Positions 1-5,965 of a stretch of 6,322 nt of DNA are shown here, in pieces. The stretch spans positions 1 to 6,322 of the forward strand of contig JAEUVL010000328.1 in NCBI GenBank assembly GCA_016786965.1, in the 5' to 3' direction. A program made the translations under genes and the position numbers. The stretch's first letter is position 1, and the number at the start of each line of letters is the position of its first letter. The notes beneath the pieces were generated by a model that saw nothing but the letters and a program-made list of their open reading frames with translations, did not search any database and was not told the DNA's origin. This DNA is from Chitinophagaceae bacterium. Lineage in GTDB: Bacteria > Bacteroidota > Bacteroidia > Chitinophagales > Chitinophagaceae.

Positions 1-1203
1 TTGTTGTAATACCTTGCCCTGCTGATCAGCTAATATCGCTGTTTTATTTTGAATTGTACCAAACTGCTGGATAGTTAATTTGTCGATAACAGGATTAGGG
101 TATAGGGAAACTACGATTCCGGCCTTCAGACTCACGATCACAGTCTGGCTGAAAGTCAGTTTACCATCCATCTCCTTGATCCGGAGACGGTAGTAGTTTT
201 TCCCGGTCACAGGATTGGGGTCTATAAGGCTATAAGAGTCTGTATTAGTAGCGGGGAAAACAACTCCGGCCTGGCTGAAGGTTACCCCATCGGTGCTTCT
301 TTCTACGATATAACTCACCACATCCTGTTGCTCATCTATTTTCCACTTTACAGTCACCGTTTTATCTGAATTCAATTGGGCTGAAAACCCGTTCAGTTTA
401 ACTGGCAGCGGTGCCAGCCCCAGAAAAGTACAGCGGGATGGGCTTGTCCTTCGTGTAGTAACTCCATCCCCGGAAAACCAGTTGGCATTATTATTAACTG
501 CAGCCCTTACCTGCGCTGGTGTTGCCAAGGGCCCTGTGCAATTAAACACAGCCCAGTCTTCTTCGCTGGCAGTAACATCTAGTGTGCCGATCCATACTGC
601 GTTGGTACCTGTAGTAAGTGTGGGGGGTTTTGTTGACCAATTCCCGTTACCAACCGTACCAGTTCCACCGTCAATACAAAGTGGGTCCCAGGTTGCTGTA
701 GTGGTATTACCGCAATCACCAACACCGGTAACAGCATATACATTCATATGTATGGCTGAAATAATTGTCGGCGAGGCTACGGTGCCCTGGTAGGCAATGA
801 TCTGATCGCCTGAAGTATTTAAACTCACCATTGTACCCGAGCAGGTACCTGCGCTATTGGATGTAAAAGCAACCAGCGAGTTGGGTGTCAGGGGCGTGGG
901 CGATGTGGTACCGAAAATTGTAATCTCCCGGCCGGCAACAAATGCCTGTCCGGCTGTCCAGGTCAGGTGCTGCTCGCCTACTCGGAATGCGTTACTTGAC
1001 AGCCAGGCATTATCTGTAAAACTTATTTGTGTGCCGGCAGGAATATTTACCAGCAATACAAATGAAAAGGAATCCACGTTGGTTGCAGAAGAGTTGTACC
1101 CGGTAAAAGCGATATCTCCCGCACTTAGTACCTGAGCTTTAGATGTATTGCTTGCTGCAAAGAAAAAAATGGTAAGGGCGAGATAAAGGTTAAACTTTTT
1201 CAT
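1..1203 (-). CDS. Secreted T9SS type A sorting-domain protein, 3' end cut by window edge
   Basis: The minus-strand frame is open from the ATG at 1203 to base 1 (401 codons), so the C-terminus lies outside the window. Residues 1-23 form a Sec signal peptide: a KK start, a hydrophobic LYLALTIFFFAA core and a likely cut after S-K-A before Q24. Residues about 24-255 begin VLSAGDIAFTGYN and are rich in Thr, Ser, Gly and Asn, including FTDNAW. This resembles a beta-sandwich module seen in Bacteroidota and cyanobacterial secreted proteins; I cannot name the family firmly. From about residue 263 (LPVKLNGFSA) a fibronectin-like linker of the kind preceding T9SS sorting domains follows, with a YIVERSTDG strand and a YYRLR strand. 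The sorting domain starts at about residue 366 with SLYPNP. By family knowledge the protein is exported through Sec, crosses the outer membrane by T9SS and is released or surface-anchored. It follows the formyltransferase by 104 nt with no obvious promoter, so co-transcription is undecided. Its biological role is unknown. Confidence 0.92.
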   Translation of the reverse strand, partial: MKKFNLYLALTIFFFAASNTSKAQVLSAGDIAFTGYNSSATNVDSFSFVLLVNIPAGTQISFTDNAWLSSNAFRVGEQHLTWTAGQAFVAGREITIFGTTSPTPLTPNSLVAFTSNSAGTCSGTMVSLNTSGDQIIAYQGTVASPTIISAIHMNVYAVTGVGDCGNTTTATWDPLCIDGGTGTVGNGNWSTKPPTLTTGTNAVWIGTLDVTASEEDWAVFNCTGPLATPAQVRAAVNNNANWFSGDGVTTRRTSPSRCTFLGLAPLPVKLNGFSAQLNSDKTVTVKWKIDEQQDVVSYIVERSTDGVTFSQAGVVFPATNTDSYSLIDPNPVTGKNYYRLRIKEMDGKLTFSQTVIVSLKAGIVVSLYPNPVIDKLTIQQFGTIQNKTAILADQQGKVLQQ

Positions 1204-1254
1204 GGTTAATTAGGAATGAGTTTGATGATTAATTGTTTCAATAAGCCCTTCAAC

Positions 1255-1274
1255 ACATTAAAAGTACTTAATGT
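1255..1274. repeat. Short inverted repeat in the gap between the formyltransferase and T9SS genes
   Basis: A 7-bp perfect inverted repeat (ACATTAA at 1255-1261, TTAATGT at 1268-1274) surrounds a 6-nt loop. It is AT-only apart from one pair, and on the minus strand it is not followed by a T tract, so it is a poor terminator for the formyltransferase. Read on the plus strand a TTTTT run follows, but no plus-strand gene ends here. It could be a weak regulatory site or chance. The rest of the 1204-1307 gap is AT-rich and shows no convincing promoter. Confidence 0.25.
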
Positions 1275-1307
1275 TTTTGGAAAAATTCTTTTGAATACGG
1301 AGCAGTG

Positions 1308-2246
1308 TTAATTAAAGATCATACCCGGAGTAATGGAGAAAGCCGAAAGCCGATATCCTGAATAAAATCCTTCCTGGAGATATACAATCGTAATCTTAAG
1401 TTTTTTCCCATCGCAGGTTTTTACGAGCAACCCCTGTTCCTTGTCGCACGCAAGAATAGTACCTGCCTTTTCTTCCCCTAGAGAAGCTTCTCCAGCCACT
1501 TCTGCTTCTGTAATTCCGATAAACCAATCATTAATAGTTGTTCCAGCTCCTTTATTCCAGGGATTGCAGGCATTGATAAGCCGGATGATTTTCTTTGCAT
1601 CCATCTCTTCCCAGTTGATCGTGAGATCCTTTACACCCGGCATTTCATAATAATTCGCCTTGCTTTCATCTTGCGGGCTGGAGGGTACAAAAGATCCGAA
1701 CGAGAGGATCTTCAACAGGTTGGCCGCCGGTTTGGAAGCAAGAGAACCCAGCTTAGCCTGCAATGCCCCATAAGTATCCGTTTCGGCAATTGTTGTTCTT
1801 TCCTGCATTACAATTTCACCGGTATCTATACCCCCATCTACTTTATGAAGCGTAACGCCTGCTTCACTGTCATTGTTCAGCAAATGCCACAATATTGGCT
1901 GCGGCCCCCTGCATTGCGGCAACAGGCCATAATGAAAATTGATAAATCCTTTCTCGGGTAATTTCCATATTTCTTCGGTGAGTACAAACGGAAAGGTCAT
2001 CATTAAACCAACGTTTATGTTATTACCCTTAATTACACTTAAGAGTTTATACTCATAATCTTTTTTTGTTACGATAACCAGCTCCACATCAGTCCCTTCA
2101 ATCATACTGCGGATGATCTGCTGCATTTCTTTATTACGGCGTGTAACGGCGATGGCCCCTACTTTACCATAAAATAAGAATTCCCTGATTCCAGGGATTG
2201 ATACCGGGTTATTGCAAAGAATCAGCGCTTTAATTTCGTTGCTCAT
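1308..2246 (-). CDS. Formyltransferase, Fmt/GART-like, two-domain (substrate unknown)
   Basis: This 312-residue protein has the hydrolase/formyltransferase fold of methionyl-tRNA formyltransferase and the sugar N-formyltransferases, which use 10-formyltetrahydrofolate. The catalytic triad is visible: N103 and H105 in FINFHYGLLP, then D141 in GGIDTGEIV. The loop LLPQCRGPQPILW (109-120) is the family's LLPxxRGxxPI signature. A C-terminal domain of Fmt type begins around residue 207 (LTINWEEMDAKKIIRLI, then NPW at 228-230). The N-terminus is atypical: ILCNNPVSIPGIREFLFYG replaces the usual Fmt FxGTPxFA start. With this divergence and its neighbours it is probably not the housekeeping tRNA enzyme but an accessory one acting on an amino sugar, amino acid or peptide amine; that is inference. 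It starts only 6 nt after the stop of the binding-protein gene, so the two are surely co-transcribed. It should be cytosolic, as no signal peptide is present. Confidence 0.88.
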   Translation of the reverse strand: MSNEIKALILCNNPVSIPGIREFLFYGKVGAIAVTRRNKEMQQIIRSMIEGTDVELVIVTKKDYEYKLLSVIKGNNINVGLMMTFPFVLTEEIWKLPEKGFINFHYGLLPQCRGPQPILWHLLNNDSEAGVTLHKVDGGIDTGEIVMQERTTIAETDTYGALQAKLGSLASKPAANLLKILSFGSFVPSSPQDESKANYYEMPGVKDLTINWEEMDAKKIIRLINACNPWNKGAGTTINDWFIGITEAEVAGEASLGEEKAGTILACDKEQGLLVKTCDGKKLKITIVYLQEGFYSGYRLSAFSITPGMIFN

Positions 2247-2252
2247 TTTACT

Positions 2253-3413
2253 TTATATACAGAGATAGGTATTACGCCAGCCTGAACTGGTGTCTTCAGG
2301 AAATTGTTCTGCAGTAAACTCCTTCCATTCATTTTCAATTGTTAATAATTCTTTCACTTCTTTGGTTTTTCCATTAGCCGACCAGGAGACCAGATAGGAA
2401 GGCGAGAAAGTATGATAAGAACCCTGGTCCATTTTCATCCAACCACGGGGGCTATTAAAAGTGATTTTGCACAATGCAGGCACCACTTCTGCAGCATTGG
2501 TATTATTTTGCTGGTATTGATTGAGGATTTCTTTCAAAATCAATCCCGTTTCCCAACCCAGCATCCCAAAGAGTGTTGCTTCTTTATTAGCAGTTTTTTT
2601 AAAATTTTCTTTATACACCGTGTTTTCCGGGTTATCCAGTTCCGGCAGCCAACAGGTATAGCCTTTAAGAGGAGGCGCAGTCACCTCTTGGTCATTGGTA
2701 GTATGCGGATAAGCTTCTAATAGCATGGGTGAGGCATATAAATTCAGTTGCAGTTTTTCCCGGATTGGTACAATAGCAGCATAGAACTGGTCTGCCATTT
2801 CAGCCGTGAAAAGGCACAGCAAGGTCTTTACCTCTTCATGGATTGTAAGAAACTCCTCTAAAGGGGCGAGAGTAAATTGTTCGGCCCTTAAATGGGTGAC
2901 ATGAGTATACATTGGTTCGCCACCGTTTTGCTGGTGACTGTTCATCATAGAATAAGCATGTCGGTAGCCTGCATCATAATAGGATAATGTATAAGCTCCT
3001 TTCTTATTTTCATTTTCGGCGGCTGCCAGTTTGCCCGTAAGGCGAGTGTGAAAGCTAAGGTTAAGTGAGTGCACGATTGTAGTGGGTGCAGTCTGCCATT
3101 TATCAGGTATGCCGGCACCCATATTTACCATCAGCATTATCTTATTACTGGTGGTAAACAAAGGCTCAAGCAATTCTGTAATATTAAGATCTGCTACTAC
3201 AATTACAATATCTGCATCATCCTGCAGCAGAAATTTTTCTGCCTTAGAATAAATTTCTGCCTCTTCTATACCGAACCCGATATTATCAGTAAGTAATTTT
3301 ATATTATCTGACAAACCATAGTATTTCAAGCAGCACTTAATTCCATTTAATATATCCAGACCAAGAGCAGGAAAAAGGGTAGACCTGGGCAGCAGTACGC
3401 CAATTCGAAGCAT
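2253..3413 (-). CDS. Solute-binding-protein-like (type I periplasmic-binding fold) protein without signal peptide
   Basis: The 386-residue protein begins MLRIGVLLPRS and continues LGLDILNGIK, the first strand and helix pattern of branched-chain amino acid/amide-binding proteins (Peripla_BP_6 type). Further family-like elements are a DADIVIVVADL strand (66-76), a PMLLEAY segment (229-235) around the domain cross-over, and FNSPRGWMKMD (319-329), which matches the late FxGPxGxxxxD element. The unusual point is location. There is no signal peptide or lipobox, and an in-frame TAA at 3438-3440, with no ATG between it and the start, rules out an upstream ATG extension. The protein is therefore predicted to be cytosolic, like the amide sensor AmiC of Pseudomonas, rather than part of a transporter; no permease or ATPase gene is nearby. 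It is the first gene of a pair with the formyltransferase, so a ligand-sensing or substrate-carrying role for that enzyme is possible. The fold call is good; the ligand is unknown. Confidence 0.78.
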   Translation of the reverse strand: MLRIGVLLPRSTLFPALGLDILNGIKCCLKYYGLSDNIKLLTDNIGFGIEEAEIYSKAEKFLLQDDADIVIVVADLNITELLEPLFTTSNKIMLMVNMGAGIPDKWQTAPTTIVHSLNLSFHTRLTGKLAAAENENKKGAYTLSYYDAGYRHAYSMMNSHQQNGGEPMYTHVTHLRAEQFTLAPLEEFLTIHEEVKTLLCLFTAEMADQFYAAIVPIREKLQLNLYASPMLLEAYPHTTNDQEVTAPPLKGYTCWLPELDNPENTVYKENFKKTANKEATLFGMLGWETGLILKEILNQYQQNNTNAAEVVPALCKITFNSPRGWMKMDQGSYHTFSPSYLVSWSANGKTKEVKELLTIENEWKEFTAEQFPEDTSSGWRNTYLCI

Positions 3414-3457
3414 GAGTAATGTAAATATTAGTAATGGTTATATAAACTGGTATAAAG

Positions 3458-3494
3458 ATAATCCCTCTTTCTCACAATGGAGAAGAGGGATTAT
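3458..3494 (-). terminator. Strong hairpin after the collar gene pair, probable terminator
   Basis: The arms at 3458-3473 and 3480-3494 pair over 15 bp with one bulged T and a 6-nt loop (ACAATG). The core CCCTCTT/AAGAGGG is GC-containing. It lies 27 nt past the stop of the second collar gene and 44 nt before the start of the binding-protein gene. On the minus strand it is followed by CTTTATACC, a weak T-rich tail, so termination may be partial and the hairpin could also protect the collar mRNA 3' end. Confidence 0.65.
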
Positions 3495-3520
3495 TAGTAT
3501 TGATATTTTGTATCCTGTCT

Positions 3521-4069
3521 TTAGTTTCTTGAAGGGAATATTCCTTCTACACAGAATATATAATTCATACCGAGATAGGGAGGCATAGTATTGAACGGCT
3601 GATTATTCCCTGTAAAACCAGTAGCCAGCGTTGATACACAAGGCGCCATATTGGCCGGTTCGTTGGTGGCATTAGTATAAATAGTTGCCCCGGATAAACG
3701 GCGGCCGTTGGGATCATCGGTTTGTCCGTCAGTACCTGAATTAGCCACCATATTTACCGTTCCCGTTATAGTATGGTTATGAAAAGGCAGATTGGTCAGT
3801 ATAAGAGTGGTGGTTGGTGTCCCTGCCATTTCACCCAATTGATAAGCGGGTAATCCGGGACCCTGGCTAAACTGTGCACCTACAGCAACTCTGCCCCTCA
3901 AATCGGGGATGCCAAAAGTAGTTTGTCCATTACCACCATAAGTAGTGCCCACTAATGCAAATACGGCAGTCCATTGTGAAATAGAAAGCAACTGACCACC
4001 ACAAAATTGCCAGCCTCTGGGAGCAAAATTGCCCGCAAACATTCTTATTTCTGCTAATGTTCCTTCCAT
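3521..4069 (-). CDS. Tail-collar domain protein (MdpB/microcystin-dependent type), copy 2
   Basis: This 182-residue protein has the phage tail collar fold used in short-tail-fibre and MdpB-like proteins. The domain fills the N-terminal half: GTLAEIRMFAGNFAPRGW (3-20), FCGGQLLSI (22-30), GTTYGGNGQTTFGIPDLRGR (41-60), QLGEMAG (77-83) and the HNH element at 97-99. A variable region with T, N and G residues follows, and the chain ends PPYLGMNYIFCVEGIFPSRN (163-182). There is no signal peptide. The family is best known from phage tails, where it forms trimers, but no other phage gene is visible here. The gene is the second of a tandem pair, 41 nt behind its paralogue, with about 74% identity by hand alignment; a 2-residue insertion lies near residue 65. 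Together with the hairpin downstream this suggests a two-gene transcript. The actual role (surface binding, injection-type apparatus or other) cannot be read from the sequence. Confidence 0.93.
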   Translation of the reverse strand: MEGTLAEIRMFAGNFAPRGWQFCGGQLLSISQWTAVFALVGTTYGGNGQTTFGIPDLRGRVAVGAQFSQGPGLPAYQLGEMAGTPTTTLILTNLPFHNHTITGTVNMVANSGTDGQTDDPNGRRLSGATIYTNATNEPANMAPCVSTLATGFTGNNQPFNTMPPYLGMNYIFCVEGIFPSRN

Positions 4070-4110
4070 GGTAAAATAATTTTAAAGTTTAAATAATGTT
4101 TTGGAAGGTA

Positions 4111-4653
4111 TTAGTTCCTGGAAGGGAATATACCAAACTGACAGATGATATAATTCATACCCAGGTAAGGCGGCATAATGCTGAATGGCTGACTACCACC
4201 GTTTACACCGACCGTAAGATTGGTTTGAAGGGCAGCCATCGTAGCTGGTTCGCTGGTGGCATTAGTATAGATTGTAGCCCCTGATAAACGGCGGCCATTG
4301 GGGTCATCGGTTTGTCCGTCTGTGCCCGAGTTAGCCACCATAGTTACCGTACCGGTAAGAGCATGGTTATGCGCAGGCATGTTAGTGGTAAGCAATGTAA
4401 CAGTAGGTGTGCCTGCCATCTGTCCCAATTGGACATTGGGTAATCCAGGCCCCGTGCCAGTGCCTACAGCTACACGACCACGGAAATCGGGAATACCGAA
4501 AGTGGTTTGTCCATTTCCGCCATAGGTGGTTCCCAAAAGGGAGAACATTGCGGTGTTTTGTGCAATTGACATTGTCTGGCCGTTGCAAAACAGCCAGGTA
4601 CGTGGATTGAAAGTGCCGGCAAACATTCTTATTTCAGCGATGGTTCCTTCCAT
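4111..4653 (-). CDS. Tail-collar domain protein (MdpB/microcystin-dependent type), copy 1
   Basis: This is the first gene of the collar pair, 180 residues. It carries the same landmarks as its neighbour: GTIAEIRMFAGTFNPRTW (3-20), FCNGQTMSI (22-30), GTTYGGNGQTTFGIPDFRGR (41-60), QLGQMAG (75-81), HNH at 95-97, and the C-terminus PPYLGMNYIICQFGIFPSRN (161-180). There is no signal peptide, so if it reaches the cell surface it uses a non-Sec route or an assembly that is not in this window. The start is the ATG at 4653, preceded by an A/T-rich leader with no clear Shine-Dalgarno site, as is usual in Bacteroidota. A candidate promoter sits about 40 nt upstream. Many Bacteroidota genomes hold two or three such genes side by side; this window has two. 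The name is secure at domain level, the function is not. Confidence 0.93.
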   Translation of the reverse strand: MEGTIAEIRMFAGTFNPRTWLFCNGQTMSIAQNTAMFSLLGTTYGGNGQTTFGIPDFRGRVAVGTGTGPGLPNVQLGQMAGTPTVTLLTTNMPAHNHALTGTVTMVANSGTDGQTDDPNGRRLSGATIYTNATSEPATMAALQTNLTVGVNGGSQPFSIMPPYLGMNYIICQFGIFPSRN

Positions 4654-4692
4654 AAAAAAGTGTTTAAAGGTTTGAAGAGATGGTTAATGCGT

Positions 4693-4722
4693 TGAAGTTA
4701 ATATATTTATAGATATCTCAAA
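4693..4722 (-). promoter_or_regulatory. Candidate Bacteroidota-type promoter for the collar genes
   Basis: On the minus strand TTTG (4719-4722) is followed after 18 nt by TAACTTCA (4693-4700). This fits the Bacteroidota sigma factor pattern of TTTG, about 19 nt, then TAnnTTTG, with the last two bases of the -7 box mismatched. It lies in the 104-nt gap before collar copy 1 and would give a leader of roughly 35-40 nt. The gap is very AT-rich, so chance matches are possible. Confidence 0.45.
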
Positions 4723-4757
4723 CAATATTTTGTAAGTAATAATATATTAACATCAAA

Positions 4758-5261
4758 TCAATTTCGCAACCACGAAATTATATGAGGATAGGTGTTAACA
4801 CCTATTTCCCGGGACTTTGCTTCATCAGCTGCCATGCCCACCCATTGCAACATCGGCACACCGAAATATCTTCCCGCAGCAAAATTATCGGCGATCTCTT
4901 TTCCTCCGCCCTGGTAGCCCTCATCATGAAAAACGAGATAAGGATCTATGCCTGTATAAACAGCTGCAGCATAACTCCACGCAATCGCCATCATTTCTTC
5001 TGCAGCATTGTCCTTCCTGCTGCCGATTTCTTTTCCATTCAGCAATGGTCTGTCAGCAGCCGGCACTACTGCTATATGAGCTGCTTCATGCAAAATATCA
5101 CCCGGATATTTCAGCTTATTTTCATCAATGATGATCGTTCCTTTCTCTATCAGCAGGCCGGGTAAAAAACACTCGCTATCAATTTCTCTGTATATCACAG
5201 GAATGCCAATCTCTTCCAGGAAAGTCAGCATTTTTTTAACCTCAATAGTATCAGTCATCAT
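4758..5261 (-). CDS. Putative HEAAH-motif metalloprotein, function unknown
   Basis: The 167-residue protein is not one I can assign to a named family. It contains an HExxH zinc-protease signature, HEAAH at 58-62, preceded by KYPGDIL, and 26-27 residues later an EE pair (88-89) in AAEEMMAIAWSYAAA that could give the third metal ligand. This order (HExxH, then E starting a hydrophobic helix) resembles ImmA/IrrE-type and other gluzincin-like proteins; the likeness is by motif only. There is no signal peptide or membrane segment, so it is probably cytosolic. The C-terminal part has FHDEGYQGGG (111-120) and WLRN at the end. The start ATG at 5261 overlaps the stop of the hydroxylase gene in ATGA; a second in-frame ATG follows directly at 5258. 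The overlap means translational coupling and a shared job with the hydroxylase. It might cleave or process a partner, or be a metal-binding accessory protein without protease activity. Confidence 0.85.
   Translation of the reverse strand: MMTDTIEVKKMLTFLEEIGIPVIYREIDSECFLPGLLIEKGTIIIDENKLKYPGDILHEAAHIAVVPAADRPLLNGKEIGSRKDNAAEEMMAIAWSYAAAVYTGIDPYLVFHDEGYQGGGKEIADNFAAGRYFGVPMLQWVGMAADEAKSREIGVNTYPHIISWLRN
4760..4779 (-). terminator. Weak hairpin at the end of the HEAAH gene
   Basis: AATTTCG (4760-4766) and CGAAATT (4773-4779) pair perfectly over 7 bp around CAACCA. It overlaps the last codons and first stop base of the gene. On the minus strand it is followed by TTGATTTGATG, only loosely T-rich. 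It may be a weak terminator separating the hydroxylase pair from the collar genes, or chance. Confidence 0.3.
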
Positions 5262-5965
5262 ATTTCAGCTTCCATTTTATCTGCCAACTCATTACCCATC
5301 GCCGTATTCATCGATCTGAGTTGCTGTATTATCATTATTTTTTCTTCTGCGGATAAGGGCCGCCTTGCAGCCGCTTCATCAATATCGTTTTTGTGCAGCA
5401 CATCATTATTAAACAGGTCTTTTATCCAATCATTCACCAGGCAATCTATCACCAGGTGCACCCTGTCCGTAAGGCCACCGTTGGTTACCCGGTGTGGGAG
5501 AGACAGGTTCAGGTACCAGCATTCTCCTTCTTTCATCGGTATCCTGTCATTCAATATATAAAAATCAACCCTTTCATTTGTTTGCACGGGTATATGAAAA
5601 CGAACCTCCCCTTCTTCAAAACTCATTTCCTGGTCTGAATGTTCTTTGATCACCGCACCGGCATTTAATTTCATCAGCCGTACAGATGTTTTTTCACATT
5701 GAAAAAAATCCAGCACTGATTTTATATAAGGGCAGGCAGCAATCAACGGAGTGTCCTTATATTCCGGTTTAGTACTGCCGGAAGAATGAATAGAATAAGG
5801 ATTATCAGCATCACCGCCTATCGAGCGAAGGGGAATAATGCTCCAACTGCCTTCATAATGTTTTTTGTTATAATGCTCTTTCCACAAGGCCGTGGTTAGC
5901 TCATTTACCTCTGCCTGCAGGGTGGCTGTATCAAAATGCTTTTGCAATTGCAGATATTGAATCAT
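5258..5965 (-). CDS. Aspartyl/asparaginyl beta-hydroxylase-like Fe(II)/2-oxoglutarate oxygenase
   Basis: The 235-residue protein fits the aspartyl/asparaginyl beta-hydroxylase family, which uses Fe(II), O2 and 2-oxoglutarate. Visible sites are H109 and D111 in EHSDQE, then VRFHIPVQTN (121-130), then LPHRVTNGG (157-164) with H158, and R168 in DRVHLVID. H158 and R168 are 10 residues apart, the spacing of the distal iron-binding His and the 2-oxoglutarate-binding Arg in mammalian AspH, so all key positions look intact. Unlike AspH, which lacks the acidic ligand, this protein has HxD and so a full two-His-one-carboxylate triad. The core spans about residues 35-175; a charged, helical tail (about 180-235) follows and is not part of the core. 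There is no signal peptide, so it acts in the cytosol. It diverges from uvrB and is coupled to the HEAAH gene by a 4-nt overlap. The substrate could be a side chain of a nearby protein or a free amino acid; the sequence does not decide. Confidence 0.85.
   Translation of the reverse strand: MIQYLQLQKHFDTATLQAEVNELTTALWKEHYNKKHYEGSWSIIPLRSIGGDADNPYSIHSSGSTKPEYKDTPLIAACPYIKSVLDFFQCEKTSVRLMKLNAGAVIKEHSDQEMSFEEGEVRFHIPVQTNERVDFYILNDRIPMKEGECWYLNLSLPHRVTNGGLTDRVHLVIDCLVNDWIKDLFNNDVLHKNDIDEAAARRPLSAEEKIMIIQQLRSMNTAMGNELADKMEAEI

Larger units (their letters stand above)
3521..4653 (-). repeat. Tandem duplication of the collar gene
   Basis: The genes at 3521-4069 and 4111-4653 are direct repeats of each other. 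The most conserved block is 29 residues, identical in both (residues 107-135 of copy 2, bases 3665-3751; residues 105-133 of copy 1, bases 4255-4341). In those 87 bases I count 10 differences, all in third or otherwise synonymous positions, so the identity reflects selection on the protein and not a very recent copy. The most divergent blocks are residues about 14-40 and about 136-158. Confidence 0.9.

Noticed and set aside
482..1135. Two plus-strand open frames of 103 and 92 codons
   Set aside because: They are antisense to the T9SS protein, whose signal peptide, linker and sorting domain prove the minus frame. Their composition (many V, P, T, S) mirrors the antisense of a Thr/Gly/Asn-rich protein.
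1308..2246. Housekeeping methionyl-tRNA formyltransferase (fmt)
   Set aside because: Catalytic motifs fit the superfamily, but the N-terminus is divergent and the context is not translational, so I did not assign the symbol.
2253..3413. ABC amino acid importer component
   Set aside because: The binding protein has no signal peptide or lipobox, and no permease or ATPase gene is present in the window.
4298..4610. Overlapping open frames on both strands within collar copy 1
   Set aside because: They are shifted or antisense readings of the collar gene, which is supported by its paralogue and domain motifs.
3521..4653. Prophage remnant
   Set aside because: The collar domain is the only phage-type feature. 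There is no integrase, attachment repeat, terminase, lysis or other tail gene, and base composition is like that of the neighbours.
4782..5319. Three plus-strand open frames opposite the HEAAH gene
   Set aside because: No recognisable motifs or start context; the minus gene is coupled to the hydroxylase by the ATGA overlap.
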